NCBI RefSeq assembly: GCF_013348785.1
Contig: NZ_CP054691.1
Span: forward strand, 3,162,001-3,226,000
DNA length: 64,000 nucleotides
Direction: 5' to 3'
From: Gordonia sp. X0973
GTDB lineage: Bacteria > Actinomycetota > Actinomycetes > Mycobacteriales > Mycobacteriaceae
Of the stretch, positions 41,293 to 51,058 are shown one piece after another. A program made the position numbers and the translations under genes. Numbering within the stretch: position 1 is the stretch's first letter; each line of letters opens with the position of its first letter. Below the pieces are notes generated by a model that saw only the letters and a program-made list of their open reading frames with translations, was not told the DNA's origin and ran no database searches.

Positions 41293-42446
41293 CACACCGC
41301 CACCCGGGCCGGCGCGTCGGCCACGACGCCGGCCGGGGCCGCCCCCGTCGACGCCCGGTAGAGCCGCGGATGACGGACCCCCCAGACGGTGCTGCGGCAG
41401 ATCGTCTCCTTGATCTTCGCCCCCAACCCGCCGGTGAGGATTCGATTGATCGGGGTGTCGTCGAACTTGCTGAGCTGGACCGTCGCCGCATGACGCCCCA
41501 GACTCACACACTGGCCGACGAAGGTCAGGTGGACGGCTTTGGGCGGATTCCCCGCCGCTAGCGCGCGGACGGTCGCGGCGGCGTGGGCGCCGAGCGGGAT
41601 GGCCGCCTGGCAGCTGTTGCGGATGGCCACCCCGGCCACGGTCGCGGAGTCGCCGGTTCCGACGATCCGCGCGTCGTCGATGCTGACGAGGGCGCCGTCG
41701 GTGCGCAGGCGCCCGGCGTCGTCGACGGCGAGCCCGCTGCGCCGGGCAAGATCGGGGTAGGCGAATCCGGCCGTGACGACGGTGACCGTCGCCGCGATCT
41801 CGGAACCATCGTCCAGGTGCACCGACGTGGGGCCGATCTCGGCGACTCCGGCCTGCTCGCGGACCTCGACACCGATCCGTCGCAGCGTCTCGCGCGTCGA
41901 CTCACGCCCCTTCTCCGACAGGCTCGGGCCCAGTTCACCACCGGTCACCAGGGTCACCCGATGGCCCTGTTCGGCGAGCTCCGCCGACGTCTCGATGCCG
42001 GTGAGGCCGCCGCCGACGACGGCGACCGACTGCGGGCCGACGCCGAGGACCTCGCGCAACCCGGAGGCCGATTCCCAATCCTCGAGCCGATGACCGTACT
42101 CGACCGCGCCGGGGATCGTCGCATCCGGCGCACCGCTGCCGAGGGCGTAGACCAGGTAGTCATAGCGCAAGACCTCGCCCGACGCCAGGTGGACCTGGCG
42201 CTGCGGCGCGTCGATGGCGGTCGCGGTGTCGACGACGAGCCGGACCCCGGGGGCCAGGATCGTCGCGAAGTCGTGTGCCGCCTCACCGCTGCCGGCGGCC
42301 CACTGATGCAGGCGGATGCGCTCGACGAAGCGGTCGCGCTCGTTGACGACGACGACGTCGAAGTCCCCGACTTGAGCGAGGCGGTTGGCCGCCATCGTCC
42401 CGGCGTATCCGCCGCCGATCACGACGACCCGTTGTCTCTGCGTCAT
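41292..42446 (-). CDS. FAD-dependent NAD(P)H oxidoreductase (NDH-2-like)
   Basis: 384 aa from ATG 42446, six bases after GGGAGG. Two dinucleotide folds are present: V-V-V-I-G-G-G-Y-A-G-T near residue 7 (FAD) and V-A-V-V-G-G-G-L-T-G-I-E near 143 (NAD(P)H), with a late G-T-G-D-S-A-T near 270 that contacts FAD. Length and layout match type II NADH dehydrogenase-like enzymes, but no C-terminal membrane helix is seen, so it may be soluble. It heads the ECF41 operon (oxidoreductase, sigma factor, flavodoxin) and has an ECF41-type promoter at 42487-42513. Confidence 0.85.
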   Translation of the reverse strand: MTQRQRVVVIGGGYAGTMAANRLAQVGDFDVVVVNERDRFVERIRLHQWAAGSGEAAHDFATILAPGVRLVVDTATAIDAPQRQVHLASGEVLRYDYLVYALGSGAPDATIPGAVEYGHRLEDWESASGLREVLGVGPQSVAVVGGGLTGIETSAELAEQGHRVTLVTGGELGPSLSEKGRESTRETLRRIGVEVREQAGVAEIGPTSVHLDDGSEIAATVTVVTAGFAYPDLARRSGLAVDDAGRLRTDGALVSIDDARIVGTGDSATVAGVAIRNSCQAAIPLGAHAAATVRALAAGNPPKAVHLTFVGQCVSLGRHAATVQLSKFDDTPINRILTGGLGAKIKETICRSTVWGVRHPRLYRASTGAAPAGVVADAPARVAV

Positions 42447-42486
42447 GGTGTGCCTCCCGTGGTTGTCTTGAGTCTGACAACCCCAA

Positions 42487-42513
42487 GACACCGACGGAAG
42501 GGGGTTTGTGACA
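42487..42513 (-). promoter_or_regulatory. ECF41-type promoter of the oxidoreductase/sigma operon
   Basis: On the minus strand TGTCACA (42513-42507) is followed after exactly 16 bases by TGTC (42490-42487). ECF41 promoters are described as TGTCACA-16-CGTC, so this differs at one base. It lies 40-70 bases upstream of the oxidoreductase start and predicts autoregulation by the downstream sigma factor. Confidence 0.65.
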
Positions 42514-42577
42514 GGAGGTGACCGAGGCCACCCGTCGGCACGGTCGCCCGACGCCCCCCAGGGGGCGGCGCTGCAGG

Positions 42578-43015
42578 CTAGGGCTCGAGCGATTCGACGA
42601 TCTTGACCGCTATCTCGATGGCTTTCTCTTTCGGTCCGACCACACCGAATTCGAACCGCGGCATGACGACTATGAAAGACAATTCATCATCGTAGGTACT
42701 ATAGTCTTCGTTGTTCATGACGACCCCGCCGCGTTGGTCGACTTGCGGGATTTTCAGGACAGCATAATCGGGCGGAACGTCGCTATGGAAACGCTCCGAC
42801 TTTCCAGTCCGGATGTCATCGATGACACTTAGCTCCGTGGGGGTGGGCCTGAGTCCGACAACGAATGTTTCGCCATCAGTATCGATCCGCCACCGACACA
42901 GGATTCCGGCTTCCTCTTCGTCCTCCGGCGTCTGCGGGCTGAATTCCTCGGTCGTACCATCCAAGACGTGCCCAAGGAGCACCGACAACTCGGCACAGGT
43001 CGAGGGGATGTTCAT
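42578..43015 (-). CDS. Hypothetical acidic protein in a low-GC patch
   Basis: 145 aa from ATG 43015, with AGGAGG eight bases upstream. No family recognised. It is acidic, without signal or membrane segments: an N-terminal helix with C-A-E-L-S-V-L-L-G-H-V-L-D, an E-D-E-E-E-A-G acidic loop, and alternating short strands (T-F-V-V-G-L-R, L-S-F-I-V-V-M-P-R-F) ending in a helix K-E-K-A-I-E-I-A-V-K-I-V-E. Base composition is visibly lower in GC than the flanks, and the codon choice (ATA, TTC/TTT, AGA) fits recent acquisition. Together with the next two genes it may form a small cargo island. Confidence 0.65.
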   Translation of the reverse strand: MNIPSTCAELSVLLGHVLDGTTEEFSPQTPEDEEEAGILCRWRIDTDGETFVVGLRPTPTELSVIDDIRTGKSERFHSDVPPDYAVLKIPQVDQRGGVVMNNEDYSTYDDELSFIVVMPRFEFGVVGPKEKAIEIAVKIVESLEP

Positions 43016-43140
43016 GAAATGACCTCCTGATTGGTGGCGGCCAGTCGGCGAGCCGTTCCGCGCATTGCTATCCGCACAGCACCCCCTCTGACCCGACCAA
43101 TCTGGGGGCGAAGACAACCGCCCGAGAGATTTCGACTCGG

Positions 43141-43458
43141 TCAATCAGCGAGGATAAGTTCGATTTCGGGCAAGGGACGTCCAAGCGTGTAGGCCACGAG
43201 GAAGCTCTGGAATTCTTTCCGCGTGAAGCCTGTTCGCGCATGGAATTCGCCTTGCACCATAAACATCAATGTCAGACTCATGCACTCAACGGATATTCGG
43301 CTGTCTGAATCCGACACCTCCATAAGTTCAGATGGCGCCGCGCGCAACGCCGTGGCACAAGCTCTAATTCGCGCGAAAGTACCGGATTTAACCTCGTCTT
43401 TCGTTCTTCCAACCACAGTTTCGAAGTATTCCTCCGGAAGGAGTTCCCTAGCCTCCAC
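43141..43458 (-). CDS. Hypothetical protein overlapping a secreted-peptide gene
   Basis: 105 aa, GTG start at 43458. No family recognised. Sequence features are E-E-Y-F-E-T-V-V-G-R-T-K-D-E-V near the N-terminus, V-E-C-M-S-L-T-L-M-F-M-V-Q-G in the middle and a C-terminal F-Q-S-F-L-V-A-Y-T-L-G. It begins 10 bases before the stop of the upstream secreted-peptide gene, so the two are probably coupled. Low GC and rare codons as for its neighbours. A cytoplasmic partner of the exported peptide is one possibility, with no direct evidence. Confidence 0.5.
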   Translation of the reverse strand: MEARELLPEEYFETVVGRTKDEVKSGTFARIRACATALRAAPSELMEVSDSDSRISVECMSLTLMFMVQGEFHARTGFTRKEFQSFLVAYTLGRPLPEIELILAD

Positions 43459-43654
43459 TATCCCCGATCAGAACATGGACAGGTGGGCTAATGAGTATGA
43501 CTGAGTCATTGGCTATCGCCTTTCCTCGAAGTACTGTCGGCCACGGTCCGGACGGAATGACGGCAAACGAGTTCGCCGCCTCACTGGTCGCCGAGCCACT
43601 CAGCAGTGCCGCCACGACCCCGGCAAGCAGCGCAACCGAGAATCTCCCCCACAT
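43448..43654 (-). CDS. Small secreted protein of unknown function
   Basis: 68 aa from ATG 43654, with AGGGGTGA upstream; an ATG at 43675 is also possible. Residues 1-27 make a convincing signal peptide (R-F-S-V-A-L-L-A-G-V-V-A-A-L-L-S-G-S-A-T-S-E-A-A), leaving an exported product of about 40 residues with no cysteines (S-F-A-V-I-P-S-G-P-W-P-T, later I-S-P-P-V-H-V-L-I). Unrecognised. The gene lies at the edge of the low-GC patch and overlaps the next gene by 11 bases. Confidence 0.5.
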   Translation of the reverse strand: MWGRFSVALLAGVVAALLSGSATSEAANSFAVIPSGPWPTVLRGKAIANDSVILISPPVHVLIGDSGG

Positions 43655-43889
43655 GGTCACCCCTGTCCACGACATCCGATATGTCGGATAGTGGCACAGA
43701 GTTATTGATCATGTATCTAGAGTTCGATATCAACCTTCGGTGTGGACGGAGAAACACCTGGTCAACATGCAGTTCGACATTCGTAGGGACCAAAGTCCCG
43801 ATGCCGCGATTCGGCTTCAGACCGACTTATCTCTCCAATCGCTCCCCACAGGAGCCACCGCCCCGGCCCGACTACGGTCGATCGTCGAA

Positions 43890-46957
<3,068 letters not shown>

Positions 46958-46964
46958 TCGCATC

Positions 46965-47468
46965 GTGGATGCGCGCAAGCGTCCCGATCAGCTCGACTCG
47001 CCGGTCGTCGCGTCGCTGATCAAGGTCGGCTCCCGGCTCAACACCCGCCTCTATCGGGCAACCGGCGGCCGCCTCGGCGGGACCTGGCGGATCGGTGCCG
47101 GGATGCGCAAACCCGCGCCGGTCTGCCTGCTGACGACGATCGGGCGCAAGTCCGGCGAGGCCCGCACCGCACCGCTGATCTACCTGCGCGACGGGGAGGA
47201 CTTCGTCGTCGTCGCGTCCCAGGGCGGCCTGCCGAAGCATCCGGCGTGGTATCTCAACCTGCGCGACAACCCGCAGGTGACAATCCAGGTCGGCACGCAG
47301 CGCCACGACCTCGTCGCACGCACCGCGACTCCCGACAAGAAGGCGCGCCTCTGGCCGAGGCTGGTCGACGTGTACGCCGATTTCGACGACTACGACGCCT
47401 GGACCGAGCGTGAGATTCCCGTCGTCATCTGCTCGCCGATCACCGAAGCGAAGCGAGCGGATCGATAA
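46965..47468 (+). CDS. ddn: Deazaflavin (F420)-dependent nitroreductase-family protein, Ddn-like
   Basis: 167 aa from the GTG at 46965, seven bases after the fadA5 stop. It has the split beta-barrel pattern of the family: L-L-T-T-I-G-R-K-S-G-E-A-R-T-A-P-L-I-Y near residues 55-72, V-V-V-A-S-Q-G-G-L-P-K-H-P-A-W-Y-L-N-L near 80-98 (F420 contacts) and a terminal R-E-I-P-V-V-I. Synteny is with Rv3547, Ddn, the F420H2-dependent quinone reductase that activates nitroimidazoles. The natural role is probably quinone protection. Its 3' end overlaps the convergent higA-like gene by 29 bases. Confidence 0.85.
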   Translation: MDARKRPDQLDSPVVASLIKVGSRLNTRLYRATGGRLGGTWRIGAGMRKPAPVCLLTTIGRKSGEARTAPLIYLRDGEDFVVVASQGGLPKHPAWYLNLRDNPQVTIQVGTQRHDLVARTATPDKKARLWPRLVDVYADFDDYDAWTEREIPVVICSPITEAKRADR

Positions 47469-47730
47469 ACGAGAAGTCCGTTCTCGACCGCGTGACCTCC
47501 ACGTCGTAGCGCTGCTGCAAGTTGAGCCAGAAGGTCTCCGACTGGCCGAACAGGCGCCCCAATCGAATGGACGTATCCGGTGTGATCGCCCGCTTGCCGT
47601 GAACGATCTCGTTGATACGGCGCGGCGGTACGCCGATCAACTCGGCGAGCTTCCGCTGCGACAGCCCGTAGTCGGGGAGGAAGTCCTCGGCAAGCACCTC
47701 ACCCGGATGGATCGGCGCGAAGTCAGCCAT
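47440..47730 (-). CDS. higA: HigA-family antitoxin
   Basis: 96-aa XRE-type protein from ATG 47730, preceded by GAGGAGGG. The H-P-G-E-V-L-A-E-D-F-L opening and the helix-turn-helix L-S-Q-R-K-L-A-E-L-I-G-V-P-P-R-R-I-N-E-I near residues 23-42 followed by G-K-R-A-I-T-P-D-T are diagnostic for HigA. As usual for this class it is downstream of the toxin gene, 13 bases away. It probably represses the operon by binding the GCGTAACGTTACGC palindrome at 48040-48053. Confidence 0.88.
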   Translation of the reverse strand: MADFAPIHPGEVLAEDFLPDYGLSQRKLAELIGVPPRRINEIVHGKRAITPDTSIRLGRLFGQSETFWLNLQQRYDVEVTRSRTDFSFIDPLASLR

Positions 47731-47743
47731 GTCGCCCTCCTCT

Positions 47744-47989
47744 CTAGCGGTAGTCAACGATCTCCACATCCTCCGGTCCCGCCTGCTCCCATCGGAAGCA
47801 GATCCTCCACTGCGAATTGATTCGGATGCTGTGTTGGCCTGCGCGATCACCGGTCAACTGTTCCAGTCGATTGCCGGGCGGTGAGGCCAGATCGGACACA
47901 CTCTCCGCCGCATCCACCGTCTGCAGCTTCCGATGGGCCATCCGAGTCAGCTCCGGTCCAAACCGTCGGACAAACTTCCGTTCCCACAC
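47744..47989 (-). CDS. higB: HigB-type toxin, apparent start-codon loss or N-terminal truncation
   Basis: 81 aa from the GTG at 47989; RelE-like HigB features include S-P-P-G-N-R-L-E-Q-L-T-G-D-R near residue 36 and the catalytic-side S-I-R-I-N-S-Q-W-R-I-C-F-R-W near 54-67. The same frame extends upstream 13 more codons, reading I-Q-S-F-A-D-K-D-T-E-H, the standard HigB N-terminus, but it is bounded by a TGA at 48029-48031 and has no ATG, GTG or TTG; the expected start position reads GTC-GCG. Either a start codon has mutated, a rare codon is used, or the toxin is a truncated relic kept with a working antitoxin. Confidence 0.75.
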   Translation of the reverse strand: MWERKFVRRFGPELTRMAHRKLQTVDAAESVSDLASPPGNRLEQLTGDRAGQHSIRINSQWRICFRWEQAGPEDVEIVDYR

Positions 47990-48039
47990 GTGCTCGGTGT
48001 CCTTGTCGGCAAAGGACTGGATCGCGACTCAAGCGTAAC

Positions 48040-48053
48040 GCGTAACGTTACGC
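48040..48053. promoter_or_regulatory. Probable HigA operator
   Basis: GCGTAACGTTACGC is a perfect 14-bp palindrome just upstream of the toxin frame and immediately after the stop of the TetR gene. A further GCGTAACG copy at 48033 overlaps it. Position fits autorepression of the toxin-antitoxin operon. Confidence 0.7.
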
Positions 48054-48060
48054 GGCGCCA

Positions 48061-48678
48061 CTAGTCGCCTCGCTTACCCACACCCTCGGGTGCCATCCCC
48101 CGGATCGCGGCACCGACCCAGCGGTCGAGGAAGCCCGTTAGATCCGCGCGGTCGCCCGGCGCCAACACCAGCGACTGCAATGTGCGCAGGATGATCTCGG
48201 CGATGTCGGCGAGACGATCCTCCCCCAGTCCGTGCGCCGCCCAGTCGACGTCCATCCGGCTCATCATCGAGCGGGCGAAGCCCTGCCCGACCTCCGACGT
48301 GAAGTCGCCGACGACCGGCAGGCTCAGCTGTTCCCCGCGCAGCACGAGACCGACGTAGTCGTCGGCGGCGAGGGCGTCCATCACGGCGACGAGGCCGGCG
48401 ACCACGGCTTCGTCGGGACGCGTATGACCCCGGAGCTTCTCCGCCACCCGGTCGAGTAGCGCACCGACCGCACCCATCGCGGTCGCGGCGAGCAGGTCGC
48501 CGGTGCTGGGGAAATAGCGGTAGACGGTCTGGCGCGTGACGCCGAGCTGGCGGGCGACGTCGGCCAAGCCGGTCGACGACCCCTTCTCGTCGATCACCTG
48601 CCGCGTCGCGGCGAGGATCCGCGCGACGGCCTCCTCGTCGTCGACGGGCGGTTGTCCGCCCCAGCCGTGGGTGCGCAT
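48061..48678 (-). CDS. TetR-family repressor divergent from a CYP125 paralogue
   Basis: 205 aa. Helix-turn-helix is L-A-D-V-A-R-Q-L-G-V-T-R-Q-T-V-Y-R-Y-F-P near residues 38-57. The remaining helices form a ligand domain of unknown specificity, with M-D-A-L-A-A-D-D-Y-V-G-L-V near 100. It is divergent from the P450 at 48789, and the gap carries an 8-bp inverted repeat (GACCATAC/GTATGGTC), so it very probably regulates that gene. It is not KstR: no KstR box lies in this gap and the protein is different from the known repressor. Confidence 0.85.
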   Translation of the reverse strand: MRTHGWGGQPPVDDEEAVARILAATRQVIDEKGSSTGLADVARQLGVTRQTVYRYFPSTGDLLAATAMGAVGALLDRVAEKLRGHTRPDEAVVAGLVAVMDALAADDYVGLVLRGEQLSLPVVGDFTSEVGQGFARSMMSRMDVDWAAHGLGEDRLADIAEIILRTLQSLVLAPGDRADLTGFLDRWVGAAIRGMAPEGVGKRGD

Positions 48679-48715
48679 GGCTGGTCAGCCTACCCACGTC
48701 GCTCTGGCCGACTTA

Positions 48716-48746
48716 GACCATACGCTCAACGATATTGTGTATGGTC
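48716..48746. promoter_or_regulatory. Inverted-repeat operator between TetR and P450 genes
   Basis: GACCATAC (48716-48723) and GTATGGTC (48739-48746) are perfect complements with a 15-base spacer, centred in the divergent promoter region. Likely the binding site of the adjacent TetR protein. Confidence 0.65.
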
Positions 48747-48788
48747 ATAGTGACCGCGACCACAGCCGACCCGCGCGGAGGACCCGAA

Positions 48789-50045
48789 ATGACCGCAGCC
48801 GCCGACGCCTGCCCCATCCACCAGGGCTTCGACTTCACCGATCCCGACCTCCTCGAGCGCGGGATGCCCATCACCGAGTTCGCGCAGCTACGTGCGACCG
48901 CCCCGGTTTGGTGGAATCAGCAGCCCGCGCTCGCCGAAATCTTCGGCGACGACGGATTCTGGGTGATCTCCAAGCACCGACACGTCCGCGAGATCTCCAA
49001 AGACAGCGGCTTGTGGTCGACCAACGCAAAGGGCGCCATCATCCGGTTGCCCGAGTACATGGAGCCCGACCAGCTCGACCTCACCAAGGCCCTGCTGATC
49101 AACCACGACCCGCCCGAGCACACCCGGCTGCGCAAGATCGTCTCGCGGATGTTCACCCCACGCGCGGTGCACGCGTTGGAGGAGCGCCTGGCCACCTCCG
49201 CCCGCGAGATCGTCGAAGAGGCGGCGGCCAAGGGCAGTGGGAATTTCGTCGACGACGTGGCGATCCACCTCCCGCTCAACGCGATCATGGATCTGCTCGG
49301 CGTTCCCGCGCCCGACCGGGGGCGCATCCACCAGCTCGTCGACTCGATCATCAACAGCGACGACCCGGACCAGCCCTTCGACCCGGTGACCGCGAACGCG
49401 GAGTTGATGGCCTACGCCTATCAGATGGCCGAGGACCGTCGCACCAACCCGACCGAGGACGTCGTGTCCGCACTCGTCGAAGCCGGCGACGACGGTGAGG
49501 CGATGTCCGAGGTCGAGTTCGCCTTCTTCGTCATCCTGCTCATCACCGCAGGGAACGAGACGACGCGCAATGCCACCAGCCACGGCATCAACGCCTTCTT
49601 CGACCACCCCGAACAGTGGGAGTTGTTCAAATCGCGGCGCCCGGCGACCACCGTCGACGAGGTGCTGCGCTGGGCGACGCCCGTCCACGCCTTCCAGCGC
49701 ACCGCCACCGCCGACACGCAGGTCGGCGGGGTCGACATCGCCGCGGGGCAGCGCGTCGGCATCTTCTACAGCTCGGCCAATTTCGACGAGGAGGTCTTCG
49801 ACGACCCCTTCACCTTCGACATCACTCGAGACCCCAACCCGCACTTGGCCTTCGGCGGCAACGGGGCCCACTTCTGCATCGGCGCCAACCTGGCGCGGCT
49901 GGAGCTGAACCTGATCTTCAACGCGATCGCCGACGTCATGCCCGACATCAGCCGCACCGGGGAGATGAAACGTGTGCGCTCGGGCTGGCTGAACGGGGTG
50001 AAGGGGCTCGACGTCGACTACGGCTGTCCGGTCGTCGGCCGCTGA
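48789..50045 (+). CDS. Second CYP125-like cytochrome P450
   Basis: 418 aa from ATG 48789, behind GGAGGA. It is strikingly similar to CYP125 of this window throughout: the same C-P-I-H-x-G-x-D-F-T start, L-I-N-H-D-P-P-E-H-T-R-L-R-K-I-V near residue 105, A-G-N-E-T-T-R-N-A near 270, E-V-L-R in the K helix, and [12 protein letters not shown] near 378 with the heme Cys. The likely reaction is terminal hydroxylation of a sterol or branched alkyl chain. Unlike cyp125 it has a dedicated TetR and no KstR box, so a different inducer is expected. It could replace CYP142, which I do not see in this window. Confidence 0.85.
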   Translation: MTAAADACPIHQGFDFTDPDLLERGMPITEFAQLRATAPVWWNQQPALAEIFGDDGFWVISKHRHVREISKDSGLWSTNAKGAIIRLPEYMEPDQLDLTKALLINHDPPEHTRLRKIVSRMFTPRAVHALEERLATSAREIVEEAAAKGSGNFVDDVAIHLPLNAIMDLLGVPAPDRGRIHQLVDSIINSDDPDQPFDPVTANAELMAYAYQMAEDRRTNPTEDVVSALVEAGDDGEAMSEVEFAFFVILLITAGNETTRNATSHGINAFFDHPEQWELFKSRRPATTVDEVLRWATPVHAFQRTATADTQVGGVDIAAGQRVGIFYSSANFDEEVFDDPFTFDITRDPNPHLAFGGNGAHFCIGANLARLELNLIFNAIADVMPDISRTGEMKRVRSGWLNGVKGLDVDYGCPVVGR

Positions 50046-50986
50046 GGTATGCCGAATATCCGTCCGGTGAGCTTGAGCACCGAGCCGTCCTCGGAACCGG
50101 CGACGACGCTGCGGCCGTCCGGCGTGCGCGCCAACGAGGTGAGCGGATGCCCGGTGCTCACCGTGCAGATGCCGCCCGTCGCCAGGTTGACCACGCCCAC
50201 CGTGCCGAGTGCGGAGGTCACCGCCAGGGTGTGCTTGCCGAGTACGACGAGGTCGTCGAGGGTGCCGGGGATCGGTGCGGTCAGGTCGGCCGCGACCGTG
50301 GCGGCTGCCGGGTTCTTGATCGGCACGCGCAGGACCCTCCCGGACAGACTGGACGTCATCGTCACGTAGACGGCGTCACCGAGGACCACGACCCCGTTCA
50401 TGCCGGTGCCGTTGACGGTCGCATTCGGCGCGAGGTTCTTCGGCGCCCGTGCGGTCCATGCCTGATCGATCGAGCCGTTGCGACGCACGCGGACCACACC
50501 GAGGCGCGAGTCGCCGACGTACATCGTCCCGTCGTCGGCGACCGCCAGCCCGTTCGGCATTCCGAGGCCGCGCGTCACCACGCGAACCGCTGGCGACGTT
50601 CCGGCGGGATCGAAGGAGACGATCCTTCCCTGCCTGGGCAGGATCGGCATCATGTTGGCCGGACTGTCGCCCGAGTTCGCGAACATCTTCCCGTCGGGAC
50701 CGAGCCGCACCGCACCGGGCGCGTCGATGTGTACCGCCCCGATGTGACGCCCGCGCGGGTCGTATTTGTCGATCACGTTCTGCTGGGTCCGCGAGACCCA
50801 CAGATTGCCCGCCTTGTCGTATCCGACGTTCTCCGCCCAGCTCAGCACCGGTACGGGCGCCGGTACGACCGTCGAGATCGACACCGGACCGCAGCCCGAT
50901 GCGGCCGACGCCTGGCCGACGTGTACGCCGGTCAGACCCAGCATCGCTACTCCGAGCAGGACGCCCGCAACTCCCCGTGACTTCAT
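50018..50986 (-). CDS. Secreted SMP-30/NHL-like beta-propeller protein
   Basis: 322 aa from ATG 50986. A signal peptide (M-K-S-R-G-V-A-G-V-L-L-G-V-A-M-L-G-L-T-G) ends near A-S-A-A-S-G. The mature part has repeated strands of the type N-V-G-Y-D-K-A-G-N-L-W-V-S, A-V-R-L-G-P-D-G-K-M-F-A, G-L-A-V-A-D-D-G-T-M-Y-V-G-D and S-L-A-R-T-P-D-G-R-S-V-V-A-G, about 40-50 residues apart, as in six-bladed SMP-30/ScyD-like propellers. These are lactonase-like or scaffold proteins. It converges on the P450 gene with a 28-base overlap of ends. Role unknown. Confidence 0.75.
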   Translation of the reverse strand: MKSRGVAGVLLGVAMLGLTGVHVGQASAASGCGPVSISTVVPAPVPVLSWAENVGYDKAGNLWVSRTQQNVIDKYDPRGRHIGAVHIDAPGAVRLGPDGKMFANSGDSPANMMPILPRQGRIVSFDPAGTSPAVRVVTRGLGMPNGLAVADDGTMYVGDSRLGVVRVRRNGSIDQAWTARAPKNLAPNATVNGTGMNGVVVLGDAVYVTMTSSLSGRVLRVPIKNPAAATVAADLTAPIPGTLDDLVVLGKHTLAVTSALGTVGVVNLATGGICTVSTGHPLTSLARTPDGRSVVAGSEDGSVLKLTGRIFGIPQRPTTGQP

Positions 50987-51058
50987 CGCAGAAGCGTATC
51001 GCCTGATCTGTTGCTGTTCGTGCCGGTAAGCGACACAAACAGCAACGGATCCGCCCAA

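Noticed and set aside
43581..43793. Minus-strand 70-codon ORF near the secreted peptide
   Set aside because: It overlaps the signal-peptide gene in another frame and has no recognisable features or good ribosome site.
47440..48053. Insertion sequence or phage fragment around the HigBA module
   Set aside because: No transposase, integrase or terminal repeats were seen; only a small toxin-antitoxin operon is supported.
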